This document shows, piece by piece, positions 18,233 to 27,164 of a DNA stretch of 64,000 nt. The notes under the pieces were generated by a model. It was not told where the DNA came from, searched no databases, and worked only from the letters and a program-made list of their open reading frames with translations. A program made the position numbers and the translations under genes. Every line of letters starts with the position of its first letter. Within the stretch, counting starts at the first letter, position 1. Location of the stretch: the NCBI RefSeq assembly GCF_003390335.1, contig NZ_QUOU01000001.1, positions 868,001-932,000 of the forward strand, in the 5' to 3' direction. The stretch is from Thalassotalea euphylliae (GTDB taxonomy: Bacteria > Pseudomonadota > Gammaproteobacteria > Enterobacterales > Alteromonadaceae).

Positions 18233-18855
18233 AAAAATATCATTTATCTGTTCAGCAATTGCTCAAGGGCTTGAGCATGAGTGCACTGATTGCTAGCGTC
18301 GTGATGGCAATGTGCGCACTTTGGCTGCCTGTGAAAGCTTGGCTAGCACACGAACTAATTACTTATAGCTGGCAACATTACCGGGCGACGGGGCAAGCTT
18401 TAAAGCCATGGCCTTGGGCTGATACCTCGGCAGTTGCGCAATTACATTTTACGCGTTTAGAGCAAAAAGTAACGGTACTAAGCCATGCCGACAATACTGC
18501 ACTGGCATTTTCCGCTGCCGCTGTCGCCCCTTTTAATCGGCTCGAAAGCACATCACTTATCGCCATCGCGGGTCATCAAGACAGCCACTTTGCTTTACTT
18601 GCCGATGTCCAGTTGGGGGATGAAATATTGCTGAGCACAGCAAATGGTAATGAACTTAGGTATCGCGTGAGTGCACATGACATTGTGCCGCAGCACAGTG
18701 TCTTGAACATTCGGCCAGATCAACTTGGGTTGGTGTTGATTACCTGCTACCCCTTTACTTACGCCGGTAATGGGACGCAATGGCAAGACACTCGTGAAGT
18801 ATTCGGCCAAGCGCAGAAACGATTGTTGCTTTATGCAAGTTTACTTGAACACTAA
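18229..18855 (+). CDS. Class GN sortase
   Basis: A 208-residue membrane-anchored transpeptidase of the Gram-negative (class GN) sortase group. It has one N-terminal TM helix (about 15-38), then the sortase fold with catalytic His116 in AGHQDSHF and Cys173 in LITCYPF. Sortases cleave an LPXT-like signal and transfer the protein to an acceptor. Its likely only local substrate is the preceding gene, which it overlaps by 4 nt (GTG start inside GTGA), ensuring linked translation. The acceptor in a Gram-negative envelope is not established. No other sorting-signal protein is seen in the window. Confidence 0.9.
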   Translation: MKKYHLSVQQLLKGLSMSALIASVVMAMCALWLPVKAWLAHELITYSWQHYRATGQALKPWPWADTSAVAQLHFTRLEQKVTVLSHADNTALAFSAAAVAPFNRLESTSLIAIAGHQDSHFALLADVQLGDEILLSTANGNELRYRVSAHDIVPQHSVLNIRPDQLGLVLITCYPFTYAGNGTQWQDTREVFGQAQKRLLLYASLLEH

Positions 18856-19037
18856 AAATTGAGCACTAAATGACTCTAATTGAAAGCTAAACAGCTAAAG
18901 TGTAAAACAGTATCGGCCGACAATCGCTTAATTGTAGCAATCGTTAGATCTCGCCTATAGTTAATATTGTGCTAATGAAGCGCGGTTATTGTACAGCCGC
19001 TAGCCACCACCTGATTTGATAATAATAAAGCGACGCA

Positions 19038-20387
19038 ATGTTGCGACAATTAAAGGTATTGGTCTTTATGGATAGCAAAGTAGACTCCAGCGCACAGCAT
19101 CCGCTTGTGCAGCTCGATGTAATGAAATTGGTGCTCGACAATATCGGCGCCTATGTCTTTATTAAAGACATTAACGGTTGCTACACCTATGTTAATCAAT
19201 TGGTTTGTGACATGTTTCAGCGGCCTGTTGATGAAATTGTTGGCTACGATGACCATCACCTTTTTTCGCTTGAGCAGTCAGACGATATTAGGAAAAACGA
19301 TGAACAAGTGCTCGAGCACGGAAAAACGATTGCAGCTGAAGAGCGAAACGTTATCGCTGATACGGGTGATGTGCGCTTTTATCTTTCGGTTAAAAAGCCG
19401 TTAAAAGATGCCTCGGGAAACATCATTGGTATGTACGGTGTTGCAACGGATATCACTGAGCGCAAGCTCATGGAGTTGGAAGTGCAGCAAAACAACAAGT
19501 TGCTTGACAGTATATTGTCTAATATCGATGCATTCGTTTATATGAAAGACACTGACTATCGCTTTCTCTATGCCAACGCAAAGACACTCGAACTCTTCAG
19601 CAAAAGCATGGGCGAGCTTATTGGTTGTCGTGTCGAAGATCTATTGCCTGCAGATCAAGCATCAAACTTTAATCACATGGACGCCCAATTGTTTGCTACT
19701 GGTGAAAAGCAAGTGGGTGAAGAGCACATTGTCGATGACCAAGGTGATGATAGGTATTACTGGTCAACTAAAATTCCACTTTTTGACGATAACCAAGAGG
19801 TGAATCGTTACATCGGCTTTTCTACTGATGTGACAGAGTTGTCGAAATTGCGATACCAGTTAGAGCAACAAGTACAAGAAGAAACGGCTAAACGATTGCA
19901 ACAAGAGCGCAGGGCAATAACCGATCCATTAACGGGGTTGTATAATCGCTTTAAGCTAAATGAAGCGATAGACAGCGAACTAACCCGTGTTCGCCGATAT
20001 CAAAAATGTAGCAGTATTATCATGATTGACGTAGATCACTTTAAAGAAATCAACGATGAACTCGGTCATCAAGCGGGCGATAAGGTTTTACAAGCTCTGG
20101 CTGAACTTATTGCCACTCATATTCGCGAAGTGGATATCGCTGGGCGTTGGGGCGGGGAAGAATTCTTAGTTATTTGTCCGGAAACAGATATGACGGGAGC
20201 AATACAAGTGGCGGAAAAAATCAGAAAAGCAATCGCGTTGGCCCCCATTGCCTGTATTAAAAACCGCACTGTCAGTGCAGGCGTTGCGCAAGCTCGCGGT
20301 CACGAGCAGGTCTCGCAGTTTATTGACCGTGCCGATGTGTGCTTATATCAGGCCAAACGCACAGGTCGCAATCGGGTTTGTTTTTAG
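19038..20387 (+). CDS. PAS-PAS-GGDEF diguanylate cyclase
   Basis: A 449-residue predicted cytoplasmic diguanylate cyclase. Two PAS sensor domains (about 28-145 and 155-280) each begin with a YVFIKDINGCYTYVNQ or FVYMKDTDYRFLYAN motif and end with a GVATDITERK or GFSTDVTELS segment. A coiled coil leads to the GGDEF domain with GGEEF at 372-376; the inhibitory RxxD motif (REVD) lies five residues upstream. No TM helix is seen. The ATG at 19038 is used, but the one at 19068 is equally plausible since neither SD is strong. It stands alone, between the sortase and yghU. Confidence 0.9.
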   Translation: MLRQLKVLVFMDSKVDSSAQHPLVQLDVMKLVLDNIGAYVFIKDINGCYTYVNQLVCDMFQRPVDEIVGYDDHHLFSLEQSDDIRKNDEQVLEHGKTIAAEERNVIADTGDVRFYLSVKKPLKDASGNIIGMYGVATDITERKLMELEVQQNNKLLDSILSNIDAFVYMKDTDYRFLYANAKTLELFSKSMGELIGCRVEDLLPADQASNFNHMDAQLFATGEKQVGEEHIVDDQGDDRYYWSTKIPLFDDNQEVNRYIGFSTDVTELSKLRYQLEQQVQEETAKRLQQERRAITDPLTGLYNRFKLNEAIDSELTRVRRYQKCSSIIMIDVDHFKEINDELGHQAGDKVLQALAELIATHIREVDIAGRWGGEEFLVICPETDMTGAIQVAEKIRKAIALAPIACIKNRTVSAGVAQARGHEQVSQFIDRADVCLYQAKRTGRNRVCF

Positions 20388-20495
20388 CTTAATCGGAGCA
20401 ACGTCATTTAACATTGCCACTTGGCTAGCAACTTATGGTTAAATAGGGTTTAAACCATACCAATCAGTAAAAAATACAAATTCAGGAGTTAGACA

Positions 20496-21380
20496 ATGTC
20501 AGATAAACCTTATGAACCCCCTAAGGTTTGGACTTGGGATAGCGAAAGCGGTGGTAAATTTGCCAATATCAACCGTCCTATTTCTGGTGCGACACATGAA
20601 CAAGCACTGCCTGTTGGCCAGCATCCTCTGCAACTACATTCACTAGCGACACCAAATGGCGTAAAAGTGACGATTATGCTGGAGGAGCTATTGGCTGCAG
20701 GTATTACTGGTGCTGAATACGATGCTTACATGATTAACATTATGGAAGGTGAGCAATTTAGCTCTGGTTTTGTCGATATTAACCCAAATTCAAAAATTCC
20801 GGCGCTTTACGATAACTCTGGCGATACGCCAGTACCAGTATTTGAGTCGGGTGCTATTTTAGTCTACCTCGCTGAAAAATTTGGTGCATTTATTCCCACT
20901 GAGCCGTCAGTTCGTGCCGAGTGTTTTTCTTGGCTAATGTGGCAAATGGGCAGCGCACCGTATTTAGGTGGCGGCTTTGGTCATTTCTATGCGTATGCCC
21001 CTGAGAAGTTTGAGTACCCGATCAACCGCTTTACCATGGAAGTGAAACGCCAGCTTGACGTGTTAGATAAGCGCTTGGCTGACAACACCTATATTTGCGG
21101 TGAGCAATACACGATTGCAGATATGGCAATTTGGCCTTGGTATGGTGTATTGGTGCAAGGTGGCCTCTATGAAGCTGCTGAGTTTTTAGATGTGAATGCC
21201 TACCGCCATGTGGTGCGCTGGGCAAACCAAGTTGCTGAGCGACCAGCAGTGCAGCGTGGCCGAATGGTTAACCGCGCTTGGGGGGAGCCTAACGAGCAGC
21301 TTCACGAGCGCCACGATGCCAGTGATTTTGAATTGCGTACGCAAGATATTATTGGTGAGCCAGAGCAAGATAACAGCTAA
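20496..21380 (+). CDS. yghU: Glutathione-dependent disulfide-bond oxidoreductase YghU
   Basis: A 294-residue glutathione S-transferase-family protein. It has the YghU-type N-terminal extension (PPKVWTWD.ESGG.FANINRPISG), then the thioredoxin-like domain beginning PLQLHSLATPNGVKVTIMLEEL, and the all-helical C-terminal domain with TIADMAIWPWYG. YghU binds two glutathione molecules and reduces disulfides. Length is close to that of E. coli YghU. An SD (AGGAG) precedes the ATG. It is monocistronic, with a strong terminator 26 bp after its stop. Confidence 0.95.
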   Translation: MSDKPYEPPKVWTWDSESGGKFANINRPISGATHEQALPVGQHPLQLHSLATPNGVKVTIMLEELLAAGITGAEYDAYMINIMEGEQFSSGFVDINPNSKIPALYDNSGDTPVPVFESGAILVYLAEKFGAFIPTEPSVRAECFSWLMWQMGSAPYLGGGFGHFYAYAPEKFEYPINRFTMEVKRQLDVLDKRLADNTYICGEQYTIADMAIWPWYGVLVQGGLYEAAEFLDVNAYRHVVRWANQVAERPAVQRGRMVNRAWGEPNEQLHERHDASDFELRTQDIIGEPEQDNS

Positions 21381-21405
21381 CTTAAAAAATTAGCAGCTAA
21401 ATCCT

Positions 21406-21445
21406 AAAAAGCCCCAGTGTCTATAACGCACTGGGGCTTTTGTTT
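21406..21445 (+). terminator. Rho-independent terminator after yghU
   Basis: GCCCCAGTG (21411-21419) pairs with CACTGGGGC (21429-21437), 9-nt loop, with flanking A5 and T4. Confidence 0.9.
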
Positions 21446-21551
21446 TCCTGACTTGTCACACTAAGTAAGCACTTTAAATAAGCGCTGTGCTTTGCCATGT
21501 TGACTCATTACATTAATAAGCCAATGCTGTGGCTACTCGCAATAACGGGCG

Positions 21552-22091
21552 TTACTTTAATTTACTGGCAAATGTCTTTTTAAACTTAGCCAGCTTAGGC
21601 GAGACAACCGCTTGGCAGTATTGATTTTCAGGGTTGGCATTAAAGTAGCCCTGATGATATGCCTCACCGCTGTAAAACGGCATTTGTGCGTTGACTTCTG
21701 TGACCACAGGATCAGGCCAAATCGCATCTTCATTAATTTCGTCAATAATCGCCTGCGCCGCTTGTTGCTGCTCATCGTTGTGATAAAAAATGGCTGATCG
21801 GTATTGGCGACCGATATCGTTTCCTTGACGATTCAATTGCGTTGGATCGTGCAGCGCAAAGAAAATTTCTAAAATTTCACGATAGCTAATTAACTCAGGG
21901 TCAAAGGTGAGTTGTACAACTTCTGCATGATCGGTATGACCTTCACAGACAGTTTTGTAATCGGCTGTTGCTTCCGTGCCGCCCATGTAGCCAGATACTG
22001 CTTGCTCAATACCTACTAGTTGATTGAAAGCTGCTTCAATACACCAAAAGCAACCACCGGCTAATGTGGTTTGTTGAAAGTTTGTCGTCAC
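21552..22091 (-). CDS. msrA: Peptide methionine (S)-S-oxide reductase
   Basis: MsrA, 179 residues, repairs the S epimer of methionine sulfoxide in proteins. The catalytic Cys sits in AGGCFWCIEAAF near the N-terminus; other signatures are GYMGG, TGHTDHAEVVQLTFDP-like (here GHTDHAEVVQLTFDP) and YRSAIFYHND. The start is set at the GTG at 22091 because AGGACG lies 7 nt before it; an upstream in-frame GTG at 22109 lacks a matching SD. No fused MsrB is present. It is probably monocistronic. Confidence 0.95.
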   Translation of the reverse strand: MTTNFQQTTLAGGCFWCIEAAFNQLVGIEQAVSGYMGGTEATADYKTVCEGHTDHAEVVQLTFDPELISYREILEIFFALHDPTQLNRQGNDIGRQYRSAIFYHNDEQQQAAQAIIDEINEDAIWPDPVVTEVNAQMPFYSGEAYHQGYFNANPENQYCQAVVSPKLAKFKKTFASKLK

Positions 22092-22202
22092 GATTAACGT
22101 CCTAAACACCTAAAGATATCGCTAAGATACACTACAGATGTTTAGACGTCTAGATGTTTTTTTGCTTGTGCTGACTGCCTGCGCGATTTATAACAACTCA
22201 AT

Positions 22203-23339
22203 TCAACTTAGCTCAGCCGTTAGGTTGTAGGCAATGTGCTGATGGAAGCGCACGATCACCTCGTCTTGCTCAGGAGTTAGCGACAGCTCTTGTGCCATTT
22301 GCTTAATGGCTTGCTCAATCTGGTTGAGAAATTTTGCGTGTGCTGAATCGGTTTGGTTGTCTTTAGTGGCGACCAACACCAATTGAATATTGTCGACAAG
22401 GTGGCGGGCATCCCATTTACTGATCAAGCCGCAAGGTGATTGCTCAGGGTTGTAACCGAGCATTTGCAGCTCTCCAATACGAGAAACGGTTTCGTGTTCA
22501 TTGTGTCTCACTATTGGGATCAGGCCGTTGGCGATTAGCGCACCGTTGTTCAGATTAAAGCGTTTGGCTGCTCTTGAGAAAGCATCGGTGACTAACGTAT
22601 AAAGTGGGTTGTACGGATCGTCAGAACTGTGGTCAATCTCCGCTAAGCTGACCAAGTCAGGCTTGACGGGGATATTAATCGTTGCGTAGGTCATTTGTCG
22701 CTGTGACGATGGCAATTCAACATTCTGGCTGGCATAGCGCACTTTGATCGTCCGCAATTTATGAGCCTTAGAGTCGTTGCCCGTTTTTTGTCGCGCAAAT
22801 AAATCGTAGGTCAAATGCTGATGATCGCGCAGTCGAAAATTGAATGTTCCTATATCCAAGCCTTGACCTAAACTTCGTTTAAATTCTTGCAGTAACTGGC
22901 TGACCTTAGCGTGAAAGCTGGCGGCGTTAACGCGCAGCTCAGTGCCTGTCGCTAAAAACAATAAGGTTATTTTTTCCGCGCGGTAGTTGGCATCAAAAAA
23001 TGATTTCTGTAATTGATGATAACTGGGATTGTAATAAAACAAGATTTGTTGGTTGGTTTGCCATTGATGCATTTCTTGTGAGTAGCGCACGCGTGCTAAT
23101 TTGTCGTTGGCAATCAACAAGCAGTTATTGATCTCGAATGACTGGCTTAGCTCAAAGAGTTTATTACTCAGTGATTGATACAAAGTCTCGTAAGGGCTGT
23201 CTGATTGACTTGGCTGACTGCAAAATGCGTTGACAATGCGGTCAGTCAGGGGAAATTCTGCAAGCAAGTAATGATTGTTTCTAGCATTTGTCGGGATATA
23301 GGCTTTGTGCGCTGCACTCCGCTTGCGAATAATTGACAT
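22203..23339 (-). CDS. DUF3083 family protein (probable)
   Basis: A 378-residue cytoplasmic protein without signal peptide or TM helices. It appears to contain two related halves: both carry a segment of the form LFELSQSFEINNCLLIANDKLARVRYS / SRAAKRFNLNNGALIANGLIPIVRHN, followed by QQILFYYNP / QMLGYNPE and a hydrophobic LLFLATGTE / QLVLVATKD strand. This two-repeat architecture fits what I recall of DUF3083, an Alteromonadales family of unknown function. I do not know a reaction for it. It is monocistronic. Confidence 0.7.
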   Translation of the reverse strand: MSIIRKRSAAHKAYIPTNARNNHYLLAEFPLTDRIVNAFCSQPSQSDSPYETLYQSLSNKLFELSQSFEINNCLLIANDKLARVRYSQEMHQWQTNQQILFYYNPSYHQLQKSFFDANYRAEKITLLFLATGTELRVNAASFHAKVSQLLQEFKRSLGQGLDIGTFNFRLRDHQHLTYDLFARQKTGNDSKAHKLRTIKVRYASQNVELPSSQRQMTYATINIPVKPDLVSLAEIDHSSDDPYNPLYTLVTDAFSRAAKRFNLNNGALIANGLIPIVRHNEHETVSRIGELQMLGYNPEQSPCGLISKWDARHLVDNIQLVLVATKDNQTDSAHAKFLNQIEQAIKQMAQELSLTPEQDEVIVRFHQHIAYNLTAELS

Positions 23340-23640
23340 ATAAATTCCTTGAACATGTAAATACTGAAGTCGAGGCGAGTATAGAAAGCGCAGATGACAC
23401 TTTTATTGCATGGTTAACCAGTTGAAAGTGGTCTGATAGGTACTTACTGGCGTCAATACAAGTAGTTGCGTAACTTCGTGAATTTTTTGTGACACGCCAA
23501 ATGCAAACTAGAATGCTAGCATCCAAGAATGGGAGGGCGTAAACTTGCCGCTAATCAATAATTACTGGAAGCCAATGACACTTGGTAATGGAACTTGGCA
23601 TTGAGTAAAAAGCAGCAGCGTAAAGGTAGGTACTCGCGAT
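23340..23640. other. Intergenic spacer, nothing recognised
   Basis: A 301-bp spacer between the DUF3083 gene (minus) and the DUF3820 gene (plus). It should contain their divergent promoters. No clear motif, repeat or hairpin was found. Confidence 0.5.
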
Positions 23641-23862
23641 ATGTTAGATGACAAGCAGGCGTTAATCAGTGCCATCAATCAAGTGATGCCGTTTGGTAAG
23701 TATGCTGGGCGTAAGTTACTGCAACTACCTGAACCGTATTTAGTGTGGTTTAAAGCCAATGGTTTTCCAGAAGGGAAGTTAGGTGAGCAACTGGCATTGG
23801 TTTACGAAATTAAGCTCAATGGCTTAGAGGGCATGTTAAAGCCACTGTTAACCAGTGAGTGA
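23641..23862 (+). CDS. DUF3820 (QSregVF-like) small protein
   Basis: A 73-residue protein containing the block MPFGKYAGRKLLQLPEPYLVWFKANGFPEGKLG, diagnostic of DUF3820, also called the putative quorum-sensing-regulated virulence factor family. The fold is a compact helical domain; its molecular role is not established. Length is normal for the family. The gene is preceded by a GTAGGTACTCGCGAT leader with AGG at a fair distance. It has no operon partner; the next gene, maoP, is on the opposite strand. Confidence 0.85.
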   Translation: MLDDKQALISAINQVMPFGKYAGRKLLQLPEPYLVWFKANGFPEGKLGEQLALVYEIKLNGLEGMLKPLLTSE

Positions 23863-24070
23863 CTTTAACACGCTTCAACCTCAGCTTTGGATAACTAATG
23901 GCTTCTAGCGGCTATTTTTACTGCTACCAGCGTTAAATTTACTTGCAATAGGCTAGCTATTGACGCGCAAATTTGCCTTGATATCAGCAAAAATTTCTCG
24001 CTAGAAGATAACGAAAAACATAAGTATTTGAATTAGTTTATTATTCACTATTTATTATCCAAACCTGAGG

Positions 24071-24442
24071 TTAGTCACCGTCTAAGTCAATTGACTCCGT
24101 TTCTGTGCTTTCGTCACTGGCCTCGACCTTAGTGCGACCGAATAAGGTGTGAAATTGCTTAGGGGATAGCACCTTGTTTTGGTATTTAAGCCAAGCCTTC
24201 TCGATTTTGCTTTCTGGGCTGGCTTGGCCTTGGCAAACGTCGATAAAACGTTGTTCAGCCTCCGAAACCGGTGCTCTGGAACCATCGGCTAATTCACGCA
24301 ATGCAATGCCGTGATTTTCTAGTATCTGCACTTCTTGTAGCGTGTAATCGCCACTTCTACTCATGCCTCGTGGATAATTTCGGTCGTCGTAAAATTTGCG
24401 GTTAGCTTTAAAGCTATCTTTTGGGACGCTAGTAGCATTCAT
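24071..24442 (-). CDS. maoP: MaoP / DUF413 macrodomain protein
   Basis: A 123-residue protein that matches E. coli MaoP (YifE): FYDDRNYPRGMSRSGDYT followed by LQEVQILENHGIALREL, then PVSEAEQRFIDVC and EKAWLKYQ...FHTLFGR. In E. coli MaoP acts with the 17-bp maoS site to organise the Ori macrodomain of the chromosome. The C-terminal tail here is acidic (Ser/Glu/Asp rich). The start is taken at 24442 because GAG lies 7 nt before this ATG; an ATG at 24448 is also possible. The upstream spacer separates it from rmf, transcribed away from it. Confidence 0.9.
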   Translation of the reverse strand: MNATSVPKDSFKANRKFYDDRNYPRGMSRSGDYTLQEVQILENHGIALRELADGSRAPVSEAEQRFIDVCQGQASPESKIEKAWLKYQNKVLSPKQFHTLFGRTKVEASDESTETESIDLDGD

Positions 24443-24844
24443 AAACATACTCAAAAAATAAAAATAAAGGTGACGATCGTTTTTTAGCGCAAGCGTTCGA
24501 GATTAGCAATGGCATTTTGATGAATTTTTTCACATCCATTAATACCTGATTGTCGAGTAAACGAAACCGGCTAAAAAATTAAACGCGAGGGAGTCGCGGT
24601 GATAAGGCTAATGTTAAGAATTAAGCAATTGTTTTATTAAATGTTTTTAAACTTGTTGAAATCCCATAGCAAACGGCTTGTTCCGATAAGTTAGTAAAAG
24701 TGACATTTTTATGAACTTTTTGTTATTGCATTCCTCAAATAATTGTTCTTAAATGAAACGTCGGCTGAACTTCAATGCCGACCGCTTAGTCACTTTAAAG
24801 TCAATAAAACCACAACACTTTTAATAAGTTACGGAGACTGATCT
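24443..24844. other. Divergent promoter region between maoP and rmf
   Basis: A 402-bp AT-rich spacer that should hold the maoP and rmf promoters. A short inverted repeat CGCGA/TCGCG occurs at 24584-24598. I saw no gene and no convincing sigma70 pair; I did not find a clear maoS-like palindrome. Confidence 0.45.
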
Positions 24845-25018
24845 ATGAGAAGACAAAAACGAGATCGTTTAGATAGAGCGCATGCAAATGGTTACCAAGC
24901 AGGTTTGAGTGGTAAACCCCGAGACAATTGTCCTTACCAAAGTATCGATGCCAAATCAGAATGGCTCGGCGGCTGGCGAGCCGCAGTGAATGACCGCAAT
25001 ATGGGGTTATTCAAATAA
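24845..25018 (+). CDS. rmf: Ribosome modulation factor
   Basis: A 57-residue protein that aligns with E. coli RMF through RRQKRDRLDRAHANGYQAG, CPYQ and SEWLGGWRAA. RMF binds the small ribosomal subunit in stationary phase and converts 70S ribosomes to inactive 100S dimers. The tail differs from the enterobacterial protein (DRNMGLFK here). An SD-like ACGGAG lies upstream of the ATG. The gene is monocistronic and is divergent from maoP. Growth-phase control via ppGpp, known in E. coli, is only inferred here. Confidence 0.95.
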   Translation: MRRQKRDRLDRAHANGYQAGLSGKPRDNCPYQSIDAKSEWLGGWRAAVNDRNMGLFK

Positions 25019-25145
25019 CACTTCCCTTTGTTTACACAACACTTTTAAAATAGCTTTTAAAGAGTAAGTAGTACGCTAATTACAAAACTCCATCATCGGA
25101 TCTTATCAATAGGATTCAAGAGAACATGGAAAACAAGGATTCCAG

Positions 25146-25172
25146 AAAAAAGCCGCTTTACGCGGCTTTTTT
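25146..25172. terminator. Bidirectional terminator between rmf and moeB
   Basis: AGCCGC (25151-25156) pairs with GCGGCT (25162-25167), loop TTTAC, flanked by A5-6 on the left and T6 on the right, so it can end transcription from both rmf and the molybdenum operon. Confidence 0.8.
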
Positions 25173-25216
25173 CGTATTTACTGTGCTCTCTTAAACTTGC
25201 ATCGCGTGTACAACCA

Positions 25217-25975
25217 CTATTGCTGACATACCGGACAGCTGGCTTGTGGCTGTACTGTAAAGTGTTGCCATTGCTGGCGTTGGCCATCAAAAAGGGCAAG
25301 TTCGTTGGTATTGACTGATAAACCCGTAAGGTACTTAATGGCCGTTAAACTTTGCATCCCCGCCACTATTGCCAATACAGGCCCCAAAATGCCCAGTGTC
25401 TGGCAATTTTGCGGTTCGTTATTGGCGCTCTCACCAGATGTATTTCGCGGAAAAACACATTGATAGCAGGCGCTGTTTTGTGGTGGATTAATCAGCATGG
25501 TTTGGCCGTCAAAACCTGTCGCAGCACCAATTACCAAAGGTATATTGTGTTTGTGGCAACTGGCATTGAGCAGATACCTTGTTGTTAGACTATCGGTACA
25601 GTCAATAACAAGATCAACTTCAGGCAGCAGTTCGTCGGCCAATGCTGGCGTGTACATTTCATCGAATGCTTCAACGTCTATCAGCGGATTTTGCGCTGCT
25701 AGCTTGTCTGCGGCAATTTCAGCTTTGTTTTTGCTAATATCGGCTGGCGTGTAGAGCACTTGGCGCTGCAGATTTGAGGCTTCAATGTGATCGCCATCGC
25801 ATAGTAACAACTTACCAACCCCTGCGCTGGCAAGGTAAAGACTGACTGGACAGCCCAAGCCGCCCATACCGACAATTAATACTGTGGCGCGTTGTAATGC
25901 CAGCTGCCCTTGCTCGCCAATACTCTCGAGCATAATTTGGCGGCCATAACGTATGTGTTCTTCGGGGGATAGCAA
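25217..25975 (-). CDS. moeB: MoeB/ThiF-family adenylyltransferase (molybdopterin synthase)
   Basis: A 252-residue E1-like enzyme predicted to adenylate the C-terminal Gly of MoaD so it can be sulfurylated. The ATP site is VLIVGMGGLGCPVSLYLASAGVG, then DGDHIEASNLQRQ; the zinc ligands are CYQC and C-terminal CPVC. The start is a TTG at 25975: AAGGAG, which overlaps the modC end, lies 6 nt before it. A longer frame to 26011 would overlap modC by 35 nt and has no SD. ThiF is a homologue, but the position in a molybdenum operon with moaD points to MoeB. It is the last gene of the ten-gene run. Confidence 0.9.
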   Translation of the reverse strand: MLSPEEHIRYGRQIMLESIGEQGQLALQRATVLIVGMGGLGCPVSLYLASAGVGKLLLCDGDHIEASNLQRQVLYTPADISKNKAEIAADKLAAQNPLIDVEAFDEMYTPALADELLPEVDLVIDCTDSLTTRYLLNASCHKHNIPLVIGAATGFDGQTMLINPPQNSACYQCVFPRNTSGESANNEPQNCQTLGILGPVLAIVAGMQSLTAIKYLTGLSVNTNELALFDGQRQQWQHFTVQPQASCPVCQQ

Positions 25976-25976
25976 A

Positions 25977-27122
25977 TTAGTCTCCTTGTTGTGCAAGTTG
26001 CACCAGCGCACTTGCTTTAAATTGTAGATAAACGCTTTGGTTAACGGTTAAGCCCAGTTGCAATAGTGAATAGCTAGTGATCGCCGAAAAAAAATCTTGC
26101 CCTTGGCAGTTGACCGTGAGTAGCGCTTGCTGCTCATTAACTTGAATATCAGTTATCACGCCAGACAGCTTATTGACGATGGAACTGTGATCTGGGGCGA
26201 GCGTACAAATACTGATATCGCTCGCCAGAATACTGCAAACAGCAATGCCTTGCTCGAATACCAAGCGATTAGCTAAGGTGTACAGGGTAATGCCCGAGGG
26301 GCTAGTCAGTTCGATCAAACCATTTTGCGGTGGTTTCTCTGTGCGCGTTAATGTGAGCACGGTTTGGGGAATAATTACGTGATCTTGGGTCAGCTTAGTG
26401 ACGACGTCATTGATGCTGCCACTGGCCGTGATCTCGCCTTTTGCCATCACATAAACTTGGTCACATAGAAATTCATGTTCACTAATACTGTGGCTAACAA
26501 AGAGCATTGGCATCCCCGTTCTTTGTTGTAATGATTTGATCAGGCCAAGAATACTGAGTTTGTTTTGTCGGTCGAGTGCCGTTACCGGTTCATCTAATAT
26601 CAATAAGCTCGGCTCAGCCAGTATCGCTTGCGCTAACGCGACTTTTTGTCGCTCACCGCCCGACAGTTGGCTAATGCTTCGCCCAAGCAGCGGTAATAAA
26701 CCTGCTTGTGAAATAATTTGCTTAGCGTCGAGTGTGGCAGAGGACAAGCGCTTTCGGCCAAAATAAAGGTTTTTTTCAACACTTAAATGTGGCAGCAAGG
26801 CATCGTGCTGAAATACCCCCACAATACGGCGCTGTGCACTCGGTAAATTAAGTGCATTGGCACTGTCGAGTAAAGGCTTACCTGCTAACGTTATGCGACC
26901 ACTTGCAGGCGTTGCTAAACCAGCGATGGCTTTCAATAAGGTTGATTTGCCTGCGCCAGAATGACCAAACAAGCCAATCACACCCGACAGTGGCCATACC
27001 TCGTTAATCTCAAGGTTAAACTCGGCTAGTGGCGCATGAATATTGATGACTAGTTCATTTGTCGCTAGATTATTGGGTGCCGATTTAGTTACAGGCAAAT
27101 CATTCATCGCTAGCTCGCTCAT
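25977..27122 (-). CDS. modC: Molybdate ABC transporter ATP-binding protein
   Basis: ModC, 381 residues, powers molybdate uptake by ModAB. The ABC domain has Walker A GHSGAGKS, signature LSGGERQ and Walker B LLILDEP, followed by the H-loop in LFVSHS. The C-terminal MOBE/TOBE-like domain (about 290-375) binds molybdate in this family. The N-terminus has about 20 extra residues (MNDLP, NNLATNE) that come from in-phase 15-bp repeats (27105-27149). It follows modB by 42 bp and precedes moeB by one nt, whose SD lies in its final codons. Confidence 0.93.
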   Translation of the reverse strand: MSELAMNDLPVTKSAPNNLATNELVINIHAPLAEFNLEINEVWPLSGVIGLFGHSGAGKSTLLKAIAGLATPASGRITLAGKPLLDSANALNLPSAQRRIVGVFQHDALLPHLSVEKNLYFGRKRLSSATLDAKQIISQAGLLPLLGRSISQLSGGERQKVALAQAILAEPSLLILDEPVTALDRQNKLSILGLIKSLQQRTGMPMLFVSHSISEHEFLCDQVYVMAKGEITASGSINDVVTKLTQDHVIIPQTVLTLTRTEKPPQNGLIELTSPSGITLYTLANRLVFEQGIAVCSILASDISICTLAPDHSSIVNKLSGVITDIQVNEQQALLTVNCQGQDFFSAITSYSLLQLGLTVNQSVYLQFKASALVQLAQQGD

Positions 27123-27149
27123 AGCTAGCCCATTTATGGCAAGTGCTAT
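27105..27149. repeat. 15-bp degenerate tandem repeat at the modC start
   Basis: Units at 27105-27119, 27120-27134 and 27135-27149 share GCTAGC-containing sequence at 15-nt phase. The first two units each carry a CAT (ATG on the minus strand), so the repeat supplies the modC start codon and an internal Met. Confidence 0.55.
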
Positions 27150-27164
27150 GCTGTTTAAATGCTG

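Noticed and set aside
22092..22109. Upstream GTG start of msrA
   Set aside because: No SD in front of it; AGGACG is correctly spaced for the GTG at 22091.
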